Below, piece after piece: positions 43,730 through 52,780 of a DNA stretch of 64,000 nucleotides (its first letter is position 1; the number at the start of each line of letters is the position of its first letter). The notes beneath the pieces are model-generated. The model searched no databases. It was not told where the DNA came from and was given only the letters and a program-made list of their open reading frames with translations. This DNA is from Gremmenia infestans (lineage: Eukaryota > Ascomycota > Leotiomycetes > Helotiales > Hamatocanthoscyphaceae), in NCBI GenBank assembly GCA_032629725.1, contig JAFEVB010000022.1, positions 496,001 through 560,000 on the forward strand, given 5' to 3'. The translations under genes and the position numbers were made by a program.

Positions 43730-45987
43730 TTTTCGCGTTTTTTGCATGTGCGTCCATCTGCCTTGGGACTCAAAAAAGTTGCTTTTCATAAAGCTTCGCG
43801 CATATTTGGGCAATTGTTTCTTTTATCTTTGTACATTGATATTCATATGCGTCGTCTCTGCGTAGTCCCTACGACTTATCTCTCGCATCGCTCGTCCTTG
43901 CATATTGGCACCAGGGTTGGGGTTCAAGGGCATTTTGCATGAGCCCATTCATGTATTCCAAATTCATTTTTGCACTTGGTGGCAAGGCGTATGAGGCCCA
44001 TTCTCATTTCAGTGCAATCGATGGGGGATCAACAAAATTGCGAGGGTTCAGGGCTCTTTTTCATTTACACCGCACGTCTGTACCATCAATCTTCCTGCTG
44101 AAGAGCCCAGCTGGTCTACATACTCCGTCGATCACAATAGCTAGCAATGATAACCCTCTTATTATGGAACCTTGTGACTGACTTCGCTGCGATGCTATTG
44201 ATCTTATACCTTAGATGGGAATGTCGGATATCATCCTACCGTGTCCGAGACTTCGATGATTTGCGCAGGGGGCTCTCCGGGTATCTACGCCGTACTCTCC
44301 CCCCCCTCCTTAATAAATGTTAATGATCCTTCGCCCCACCGTGTAAACAGGGGAATTTAGCAAATGATTTCACTAGGTTAAGGGCCTAATGGGACCTTAT
44401 AAGGACTTTACAAGTACCCTGCGCCGTGAATAGTGGGCTACTTGCTAGGGCATTCAGCCATTCAGTTCTATAGGATTCTATGTTTTATGGAGCAAACCCA
44501 CAATTTAACATTTATTAAGGGGGAGAGTAAGGGACCGGTGGGCCCACGGACACCCACCAGCACCGACCCCACAAGACAGATTTCGACCCGTTCTAGCAGA
44601 TTAATTATATAGACCCACTTTATACCACTACAGTCCGTACGGTAGGAGGCTTGTTCTTGTTCAAACGAGTCTGCTAAGCTGATTGGCATGTTTCACTTTT
44701 CGTTGCTTACTTCTTACTGTTTATTCAGCCGCCGAGAGAGGATGATCATTATCTGGACCCCATTTCATGTATTATATACAATAGCTTTCTAAACTGTCTT
44801 ATTATAGTATGTTATTATATTACTTCCAATCAGAATGATAGACGGAATATAATATACAGAAATCGTAGATCGAGCGGGGTTGAGAGGCCCAAGCCTTCTA
44901 GCATGCACGGATAACCTAAGAGGGAAAGGTTGACGAGTTGAGGGGTGAGATATGCATAGACCAAGTACGGTACGGAGTATCAAGACAGTAGTAGTAGGTA
45001 GGTACGAAGGACAAGTGATACGATGGAAACTTAGGTCTCAACGCAGAGAAATTCCACATCAGGAATCTTCTACCTAATTTAGTAACTCCCATCACCTCAT
45101 ATAAAAGACTAGCATTATTTAAAGTATCCCGATTAGGCTTACCTATATGAATTCTTTACCTAATTGCATCGCACTCCTCAATCACTTCTCCGGCAGAGAA
45201 CGCGTCTGCGAATTCTCCGAATGTTATGATTTGAATCATAAGACTACCAAGTACCTCTATTCTACTACCATACTCTTCAATTTCGACTTGACATTGTATT
45301 GCAGGCTGATATCCAAAATGCACTTGCTGCGCTATTACTGCGCCGTTCTGTATTAGGGGGATCCCGATTTTAGTGCAGTTACTGGGAAATGAAATGGGAA
45401 GCTGGCGACAACTCTTTCCAACTATTATACATAAGACCGCAACATCTATATACAGTACGATTACCTCACCCAGCTATATCAATTTACGGCACGGTCAATT
45501 GAAAGCCTTCGCCGGTCGAGGCTCGTCTATTTCTTCCTGTGCAGCCAGTTTCTTGGACCACGCCACGCTCAAAGCGAGACAAAGGCACTACCACCACCAC
45601 CACCGAGAGATCAAGCTTCATCTCACCAGGATTCGGTCCAGCGCCTCTTCGACATGAAAAGTTGTGCCATTGGATTGAACTAGATCGTGTCCGACACAAC
45701 CAGAGCAGAGATACGTGTTCAATCGCGCTTACAGCGAATGCCTGATGCAGTCCTGCGAGTGACTCCATATTAATTTGGGAAGGATTCGAGGCTTGGATCG
45801 TCCCCAGTTGTTGGAGATCTCGATCGCCTCCCGAAACAGCAGCGTCCCCTGATACAATATACATTACAGCAAGACTCAAATTCAATCTCTGAAGTCATTC
45901 TTCATGCATTCATAATTGAGTCGGTCCTTGAGCTCGCGACATACCGTAACCCCCCTTTTAGCCACCCCACCCAACTCCACGCCCAAA
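43730..45987. other. Intergenic, 2.3 kb, containing a miniature inverted-repeat element
   Basis: Apart from the TA-flanked element at 44295-44527, this region has short unsupported open frames and A/T-rich DNA at about 44700-45130. The last 80 bp are the leader of the next gene. Confidence 0.55.
44295..44527. mobile_element. TA-flanked miniature inverted-repeat element (Tc1/mariner-like MITE)
   Basis: The 233-bp segment begins CTCTCC...CTTAATAAATGTTAA and ends with the inverse, TTAACATTTATTAAGGGGGAGAG. It is bounded by TA on both sides (44293-44294 and 44528-44529). The left end has about four more bases in its C-run than the right end. TA flanks and short ends fit a Tc1/mariner-type MITE. 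The inside has no coding capacity. With TA as the only duplication, a chance origin is less strongly excluded than for the 593-bp element. Confidence 0.62.
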
Positions 45988-47343
45988 ATGTCGCTCGATG
46001 TTGCGCTCCAGTCTGTCGCATTCTATGTCCTATCATGTAGTACCTGCGCCAAAATCAGCCATCGTCGGAAAGCAAAGGCACAGGCTAGGAAAGAGCGGGC
46101 GGAGAAAGTTGAGCTGGAAATAGAGCAACCGGGCCTGTATCGACATCCTTCTCCTTTCTCTACGAATCCGTATTGGACGGAGGAAATTATGATGGGACCT
46201 GGTCCGCCGAAGAAGAACGACAAAGGGAATAGCAAGAGTACAAGTCAAATGGCATTGCATAATGCAGAGAGCAGTTACGCGGGCAGTACTGCTGTGAGTA
46301 CGGTGCCGTCGAGCAGTCCGACGGCATTTACCGAGGGGTCGCGAATATCTGGCGAAGGTTGGAATCGTAAACGATACCAACGGGAGGATGAGGCCCTTTG
46401 GGGATTTGATATCCAGGGATCGAGTCAGAAAATTAAAGATGCAATTGCGAAAGCAGGTTCATCGGCAAGAGACACTGCGGGCCGTCTTCTGGAAACCCGA
46501 TTGAACAGGAGTGCCCCAATAAAAGAGGAATCCCCAGGGCCTTATTATTTGCAGGCCAAGAATCCACCTGTCAATGATTTACATCCACCTGTGGTCAGCA
46601 CACAACCTTCCAGCCGGCATGAAACAAGATGGATGCTTCAACCACCACCCTCGGCGAAAGTGATGGAGGGCAAAGTCAGGGTGAACAGAAGTCGGGCCGG
46701 CAGCAATACAAGCAGCCAAAGGAACACACTCGGCCGACAAGCGACTGGACGGCTTATGGAAGAAAGAATGCAAATTGATTCGACTCCTTCACGGACCGAT
46801 TCGAGGTCTAAATCATTCATGGAGGAACGATTACAAAACGACTTAACCCCTTCACGGGCAGAATCGAGATCTAAATCCTCTAGATCAAGTCGGCTAAGAG
46901 CACCACGTCGAGAACGAAGCCAGTCGCCTTACTCATCTGATGATTCGATTGATGTCCCAAGGAGGAAGAGAAAGCCGCCGCCTCTTACCATTAACACCCT
47001 AGGAAGCTCATCTCGAGACACAATCGAGCAAACTTCTGTACCTATGAAACCCTCTCGTCCTTCGACGGGAACATCCGAGATGAGGGAACGGTCATCGAGG
47101 CCCTTACTGAGCACAATTATGAGCTCTTCGGCCAATGTCCCCACCATAGACGGTATCGATCCTAAACCACTACGTGAACTCTCCACGCGGGGAACAAATA
47201 GTGCCTTAAATTCCAGAGACCCATCACCATCTCACCAACTTCCACCAGACGAGAATTCCACGCCGGCATCGATACAAGACATAGAATCGAAAAAGCTAGA
47301 GCTTACTGTACCACACCTTGCACACATACAAAATTCAGATTAG
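45988..47343 (+). CDS. Uncharacterised Ser/Arg-rich protein with hydrophobic N-terminus
   Basis: This intronless gene codes for 451 residues from the ATG at 45988 (good context, CCCAAAATGTC). The start is hydrophobic (MSLDVALQSVAFYVLSCSTC), then a basic helix (RRKAKAQARKERAEKVELEI) and an RHPSPFSTNPYWTEEIMMGP block. The rest is Ser/Pro/Arg-rich and probably disordered. It includes two adjacent 21-residue repeats beginning MEERMQIDSTPSR and MEERLQNDLTPSR, and a basic RRKRKPPPL. I do not recognise the family. Confidence 0.6.
   Translation: MSLDVALQSVAFYVLSCSTCAKISHRRKAKAQARKERAEKVELEIEQPGLYRHPSPFSTNPYWTEEIMMGPGPPKKNDKGNSKSTSQMALHNAESSYAGSTAVSTVPSSSPTAFTEGSRISGEGWNRKRYQREDEALWGFDIQGSSQKIKDAIAKAGSSARDTAGRLLETRLNRSAPIKEESPGPYYLQAKNPPVNDLHPPVVSTQPSSRHETRWMLQPPPSAKVMEGKVRVNRSRAGSNTSSQRNTLGRQATGRLMEERMQIDSTPSRTDSRSKSFMEERLQNDLTPSRAESRSKSSRSSRLRAPRRERSQSPYSSDDSIDVPRRKRKPPPLTINTLGSSSRDTIEQTSVPMKPSRPSTGTSEMRERSSRPLLSTIMSSSANVPTIDGIDPKPLRELSTRGTNSALNSRDPSPSHQLPPDENSTPASIQDIESKKLELTVPHLAHIQNSD
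46756..46881 (+). repeat. Tandem duplication of a 63-bp coding unit
   Basis: Two in-frame copies (46756-46818 and 46819-46881) each encode 21 residues of the form MEER-x-Q-x-D-x-TPSR-x-[DE]-SRSKS. They lie within the Ser/Arg-rich protein. Confidence 0.75.
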
Positions 47344-47823
47344 GATTCTTTCTTTCTTTCTTTCTTTCTTGGTTATCTATTTAGGGTCGGAGCATCGGGT
47401 CGGGTGTCCAAAAACACGATCGTTTTGTATTATTTCATATGTCTTTTCAAATTCAGTCGTTTTGAGTTTGAGCATGGGGACAAGCATGCGTGGAGTTGGG
47501 TGTTGCATTTTGGGAACAAAGACTGCATGCATGCATTTCGGTGGGCTTCTGATAATGCATTTGCGTCTGGATACTGGGCAGGAGGTATAAGACCTTACAT
47601 GAAAGAAAATTATATAATTGCTCCTTGTTCACGCCTATTCTGAATAGATATTGCTAGTAAACATTAGCTACCCACTCACAGCCTACAGAGCTCTTTTGTA
47701 ACCTTTTGTAAGCCTTTATACCCTGGTATCAAACGCCGGCAACGCTTCGTACATTTTGCAATAAACCGCCTCAAGTTCCTGCCCTCATAAACGTACACTC
47801 ATAGCAATCTCATGATCCAATAT
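47344..47823. other. Convergent intergenic region with a TTTC microsatellite
   Basis: Right after the stop is a TTTC tandem run at 47346-47370 of about six units. The remainder has no supported feature. Confidence 0.6.
47346..47370. repeat. TTTC microsatellite
   Basis: A near-perfect tetranucleotide run begins 3 bp after the preceding stop codon, probably in the 3' UTR. Confidence 0.8.
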
Positions 47824-48444
47824 TCATAGATGCATACCCTCCTCATCATCATCCTCTTCCAATCCTCTCATCCTCTCTTCCATAGCTCTACTCAACGCCT
47901 CATCATCTAGCCTTCCACCCGTACCATTTACATTCGCAGTCCCGTTAGCAGTAGCAGTCCCACTACCCACCCCTTCAACCCCAGTATCCCCATCCATCCT
48001 AATCTCCCCATTAACAATCCGTCCCGTCTGAAACGTCCCATCCGCCCACGCACTGCTCCTCTCTTCCCCCTCCCCCATCCCAGTCCCAGTTCCATTAACC
48101 AGCCTCTCCCCATCACTCCCACCATCCCTCGCCAACGCCTCCGCGACCTCCTCCTGACTCCTAAACTCCAACCAACTGCTACCCCGCCCCTCTACCTCCA
48201 CTCTCAGCAATCGAATCCTATCTGTCATGCGTGTAATCACTACTTCGTTTTCACGAATCGCATCTACGCAATCCTGGTCCGGAGGCTCGCTCTCTGCGAA
48301 CGGTTTTAGTTGTTCGTTCGAGTAGTCGAGGTGTGCGATGCTGTTGCGCAGTTCGGCGGCTTTGAGGTGCAGGGTTGAGAGGGGAAGGTCTTTGAGGGCG
48401 GAAGCGAAACGGGAAGGGGATATTGGTGGGGCTTCTGATGACAT
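47824..48444 (-). CDS. Proteasome assembly chaperone of the Tma17/Adc17 type
   Basis: This intronless gene codes for 206 residues. The first 85 residues form two helices with FASALKDLPLSTLHLKAAEL, NSIAHLDYSNEQLKPF and VDAIRENEVVITRMTDRI. Order and key positions (NSI-H-L--SN--L, then V-x-x-x-RENE-x-V) match yeast Tma17/Adc17 as I remember it. That protein binds Rpt6 and helps assemble the 19S regulatory particle under stress. The C-terminal part, rich in Gly, Thr, Asn and acid residues, is low-complexity and longer than in yeast. The identification is by motif pattern. The gene shares a 274-bp promoter region with the rhomboid gene. Confidence 0.66.
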   Translation of the reverse strand: MSSEAPPISPSRFASALKDLPLSTLHLKAAELRNSIAHLDYSNEQLKPFAESEPPDQDCVDAIRENEVVITRMTDRIRLLRVEVEGRGSSWLEFRSQEEVAEALARDGGSDGERLVNGTGTGMGEGEERSSAWADGTFQTGRIVNGEIRMDGDTGVEGVGSGTATANGTANVNGTGGRLDDEALSRAMEERMRGLEEDDDEEGMHL

Positions 48445-48718
48445 TTTTGTATATTTTTGTTTGCTTTGTGGAGGGGAGGAAGTTTGTGGATCTGAGTCTT
48501 TTACTTCAGGTTGTACTTACAGAAAGTTCGAAAGGCAATAAGGTGGGACGCGTTTGAGCGGAACATGGTCCGCTTGGTCTGTGCTTCGGGAGATTCTCAA
48601 TTCGAGTGATGATGAGTGAATATCAAGACATCGTTCGACAATCGTTCGACAATCTTTTAATAACCTTACGGATAAGGTTTAGCATCAACAATAACATGTC
48701 GCGGTAGGACCAGGAGAA
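48445..48718. promoter_or_regulatory. Shared divergent promoter region
   Basis: These 274 bp lie between the Tma17-like start and the rhomboid start. A direct repeat of ATCGTTCGACA is present at about 48631-48652. Confidence 0.5.
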
Positions 48719-50398
48719 ATGAATAGCCTCGGGCCTTCAATTTCACGGATAGCGTGTTTGGATACACGACGCTTGTTGCAGGCCTGCTCCAAAGTCGATA
48801 GTCTCGCCGCAAGGATAGCACAACAATATGCGCAGCCATACTCGATATTCAGTTCTCGATGTGCATGGAGGGACAGGCAAACATCGGTATCTGGTGGATT
48901 AAGACCAATACTTCGAATACCGAACACAACTTTCCAAATTCGAATTGGGGCTAGAACATTCGCATCGCAGCGGATAATCAAAGACTTCACAGACTTGCCT
49001 GAAGATTACGAATCCGAAGATGGACTCACATTTAGAGCACAACCCATATCACAAAATGAAGCTCTCAGGATATTCGGGAAGGGCGTCAATGCCAAGACGG
49101 CAAATCGAATTCTTAGAGTGTTACATGGCTTGCGAGTGTCAGGAACATTAGAGGACCCAAACTCAGCTCGACTCAAAGCACCATTCGAGGGTTTACTGGT
49201 CGAGAGAGGGCTAAGCTGGTTAAGGAAAAATGTACCTGTGGACGAGGTGATGAATGCTGGTTTGAGAGCGGAGCAGGAATTGGAGGCAATGAACTTGGAG
49301 ACGGTGCAGGACAGTATTAGAATTGGGCTTTGGCGTCCCAATTCTCGGGAGATTGGCGAGGGGGAATCACCATATGGGAGAAGTAGCCTTGACAGAATCA
49401 GAGAAGATGAAGCGAAACGTTTGGATAAGATGGAGAGGGAATTGGACGAGAAACGGAAGAGCCAGGCGGATGAAATTCGACAGAATACCGGCACCTTGCA
49501 AATAGGTTCAGCTTCACACGTCGAACTACGAAGACCTGGGGAAAACAAAAAGCTAAAATATTATCTGGAACGAGCCGAGATCCTCCCTGACACTCCTCCA
49601 GAAATGAGTATCTTCCAACGACTATTCCCCTCGGGACTAGTCGTCCTAGGCACATTGATAGGCGCCTACGTCTTCACCCAAGTCTACACACCACCCGCAC
49701 CCTCCGCACGCCTCTGGCCAGACGTGCCCCCCTCAGCCGCAACGGTAGCCGGCATCATCCTCATCAATATCGGCATCTTCGCCCTCTGGCGCTTCCCCCC
49801 CGCGTTCCGGTTCCTAAACATGCACTTCATCCTCGTTCCCGGTTATCCCTTCGCCTCTAGCATTATTGGTAACGTCTTCTCGCACATGGCTCTCTCGCAT
49901 CTAGCTATGAACATGGGAATACTTTGGTTCGTAGGCACCCGTCTGCACGACGAGGTTGGTCGCGCCAATTTCATCGCTATCTATTTGGCCAGCGGTGCCA
50001 TATCCAGTTACGTCTCTTTTGCGTCCTTCGTTTTACGCAATAATTTTGTGACTTCTAGTCTCGGCGCATCGGGGGCTTTGTGCGGTATCATGGCTTGCTA
50101 TTTATCCATCAATTCCGGAGAGAAAGTCAAGCTCTTCGGCGTCTTTCCGCCGGATGATTGGCCATCTTTGAGCGCATTGGGCATGCTGGTTTTTCTGGTG
50201 GGGGTGGATCTGGTCGGGCTTTTAAGTAAGAGTTCGATCCTGGGATTGGTGGATCATATGGCACATTTGGGGGGGTATGCGGCGGGGATTGGGAGTGCAC
50301 AGTTGCTGATGTATAGGTTAAGAAGGAGGAGGGAGATGGAGAAAAAGAGGAGGGAGGAGATGGGGATTGTGGATAGGATTAGAGAGGGGAGGGTATAG
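48719..50398 (+). CDS. PCP1: Mitochondrial rhomboid protease (Pcp1/PARL type)
   Basis: This intronless gene codes for 559 residues. The N-terminus is presequence-like (Arg/Ser-rich, few acids). A soluble, charged region of about 270 residues precedes the membrane domain. The rhomboid core has FSHMALSHLAMNMGILWFVG, the nucleophile Ser451 in GASGA and His516 in AHLGGYAAG, with several hydrophobic helices. Mitochondrial rhomboids cleave inner-membrane proteins such as the Mgm1 fusion GTPase and cytochrome c peroxidase. The long insert before the core is typical of filamentous-fungal members. The other mitochondrial protease gene of the window (Oma1-like) is the next gene. Confidence 0.88.
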   Translation: MNSLGPSISRIACLDTRRLLQACSKVDSLAARIAQQYAQPYSIFSSRCAWRDRQTSVSGGLRPILRIPNTTFQIRIGARTFASQRIIKDFTDLPEDYESEDGLTFRAQPISQNEALRIFGKGVNAKTANRILRVLHGLRVSGTLEDPNSARLKAPFEGLLVERGLSWLRKNVPVDEVMNAGLRAEQELEAMNLETVQDSIRIGLWRPNSREIGEGESPYGRSSLDRIREDEAKRLDKMERELDEKRKSQADEIRQNTGTLQIGSASHVELRRPGENKKLKYYLERAEILPDTPPEMSIFQRLFPSGLVVLGTLIGAYVFTQVYTPPAPSARLWPDVPPSAATVAGIILINIGIFALWRFPPAFRFLNMHFILVPGYPFASSIIGNVFSHMALSHLAMNMGILWFVGTRLHDEVGRANFIAIYLASGAISSYVSFASFVLRNNFVTSSLGASGALCGIMACYLSINSGEKVKLFGVFPPDDWPSLSALGMLVFLVGVDLVGLLSKSSILGLVDHMAHLGGYAAGIGSAQLLMYRLRRRREMEKKRREEMGIVDRIREGRV

Positions 50399-50966
50399 GA
50401 TAGTGTATTTGGTGTAGCGTATGTAATGGACTCACTTCTCTGTACTATTAGATATCAAAGCTGTAAATATGGCCAACCTTTTGAGCGTGGGACTTTGAAC
50501 GTCTAGACTTAGGTAATGTAAACATTTACCTGCAGTGTAATTTTACCACAAGGGTTTAGAGCATGAGAGGTAGAGTCTTGGAGTACAGGTAAAGTACCGG
50601 CATGTGCTCGGGGAGTCGCAGTTGCTTAAAAGCCTCGCACTAACTGAACAACACTGATGTCCATAATGTAAGACAATAATAGCACTGCCGAGAAGATACT
50701 GTAATATCCTCTTCAACCCCTCTATCATGATGTAGCAGCAAAGTGGTTTCATGTGTATATATTCAAAAATGTGGGTATGTAAGCACGGAGATGCAAATAG
50801 GTTCTGGGATTTATGTATTTCAAGTAGCACTGGCGAGTGAATCACCCCACATACTTGCCTAGGGTGTAATGAATGTGAGAGGCTTTTGGAGTGAATATTA
50901 GAATCAGGTACATTTTACTTGAAGGGTTGAAAGTAAATAGGATTTTAACGAAAACTATCGCTGTAG
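50399..50966. other. Intergenic, about 570 bp, nothing recognised
   Basis: This is the downstream region of the rhomboid gene. The next open coding-like sequence begins after the in-frame stop at 50964. Confidence 0.45.
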
Positions 50967-51178
50967 TTCAATTATCCTTATGCTGCCTCATACTGCCTAC
51001 ATTGTCTTTGGTGGCGGCATCCTAAGTATGCCTATATTGCGTTACCATATCATTTCTATTTATACTCCCCTTCTCCGCCAAAAAACAAAGTCCCCATTAC
51101 AGGACGACTCCAAATACTTGTCCCGGACGCAGAATTCATAATCGCGGAGCGGGCTCGCAAAACACCAGACTACATACA

Positions 51179-52045
51179 ATGCATTCATCAAAAAGCCGAC
51201 TCAGACCCGACCATCCAACAAGGAAAGCTGTAGAAGCTGTGCTAAATCAACTGTCAAAGGCAGATGCAATTCATGGATATAACTTCAAACTAGTTGTCTT
51301 GAACGATTTCAGCAGTAAGTCCCCGTACTCGAAACGTACCAACGACATCCCAATCCTGACCAGAAGCAGCTAAAAGAATCACATATACCGCTTCAACTTT
51401 CCATGATGGCACAATCTTCGTAAGCGCCAACCAACTTCTCGACTGCTCTATAGTAGGGCAAGTAGCATTTATCATCGCTCATGAAATGGGACATCTCATT
51501 GCTCACCATGGAGAGGAGCGCTACAACCACCACCAGCTTTCACGCCGCTTCAAGAAGCTGTACAGCTTCATTTCGGTTCCTGATGCCCACGCGTTTTCCA
51601 GACTACATGAGCTGGAAGCGGATCACGTTGGGATGGTGCTTATGAGTGAGACGGGATTCGATCCTCAGAGTGATGTTGGGTATTTGGAAGAGCGGATGGT
51701 TGGAGACAGGGATCAATGGAAGCTGGAATTGAGGCGGGAGTTGGGAGTGGATGCTTGGACTAGATATCCTTCGGTGAGTTAGCAACGGGTTACTTTGTTA
51801 GGGGAATGCTAACACTGGGGGAGATGAAGGAAAGGATAGGTGCTATGAGACTTGTATTGCCAGAAGCCGAAGCACTTTATAGGGAAAGTACTTGGTCGAA
51901 CTCGGTTACAAATTTGGAATGGTTGACAGTGGGAGGAAATGCAAAAAGAGGTTATGGGGATGCAATAGACCTTGAAGAAAGTCTGACTAGGACCCGTCTG
52001 CCCAAGTTGCTTGTTTTTGACATTCTTGATATTTTTGATGGTTGA
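51179..52045 (+). CDS. Oma1-like M48 metallopeptidase, 5' part apparently frameshifted
   Basis: Three exons (51179-51314, 51367-51773, 51824-52045) give 254 residues. The zinc site is AHEMGHLIAHH (HExxH), with the third ligand Glu in HELEADHVGM. DHPTRKAVEAVLNQL and TRYPS/MKERI are also family-like. Yeast Oma1 is an inner-membrane quality-control protease of about 345 residues, so this form is short. Sequence upstream (50967-51230), in another frame, encodes NKVPITGRLQILVPDAEF, which matches the usual VPxxGR start of the Oma1 domain. The two frames would join with one added base in the A-run at 51190-51194. The ATG at 51179 may therefore not be the real start. It could be a pseudogene, an assembly error, or a truncated paralogue. 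The first acceptor is a tandem AAGCAG. Confidence 0.6.
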
Positions 52046-52780
52046 TTCGCCCTGCTCCTGCCAGGCCAAGGTCAAACACTTGTGACCTGAGAAGTTAAGA
52101 GAAAGAAATAAAAAGAAAGGCAATCTTGGTTCTTGCTCAAGCTGAATGTTCCACAAATTGACAAAAAACATGATAAAGTTAAAAAGTTAAAAAGTTTGGT
52201 TTCATCTTTCGGGTCTCAAATTGAAACAGTACAGTCCTTCGTACAGTCTTCCTTTAGCCATTTTGCTCCATATTTCGCCTGCAGCTAAGAGCGATCAAGG
52301 GACTTCCAATCAAAACATCCTGGTTAGGAGCTACCAATCCCTGTTAGCATCGTCCGATTCCACGCCACGCCTCAGCTCTTGTCTAGTAGAAGTAATTCTA
52401 GTTCACGCGTAGTCACTGGTCAGCCTTGGCTGACAACAAGACTACATACAGATCATCGTCTTGTTTGGCTGCTCCTGCCAATACAACTGTAATATGAAGC
52501 TGATCGCGATTTCGTCACTTTCTTATAAATGATCCGAACTAAGCTCTACTACCAATTTGGCTCCTTTTGATTGTTAGTAATACCCTCATTCCTTTTGGAC
52601 GGAACTTCGCAAAACATAGGTACGTGCAGCCCACATATTCTTTTGCGCCTCAGAATCGCCCATCCCAACTGACACTCCTAGCAATCAGTGGAACTGTCAA
52701 TTGCCTCTTAATAACCCCCGAAACGTTGCACACACAATCGACCCTCGAAACGAACTCGTTTACCCCAAGTTCTGTGAACA
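52046..52780. other. Intergenic, 735 bp, upstream of the PhoD-like gene
   Basis: No supported gene is present. A short direct repeat of AAAAAGTT occurs at about 52175-52197. The C/A-rich leader at 52640-52780 precedes the next start codon. Confidence 0.45.

Noticed and set aside
48631..48652. Direct repeat ATCGTTCGACA taken at first as an attachment or operator site
   Set aside because: It is a single adjacent duplication in a eukaryotic promoter; nothing supports a specific regulatory role.
51290..51370. Possible intron joining the two halves of the Oma1-like gene
   Set aside because: No donor/acceptor pair between the two frames keeps both conserved halves; a one-base frameshift is the simpler reading.
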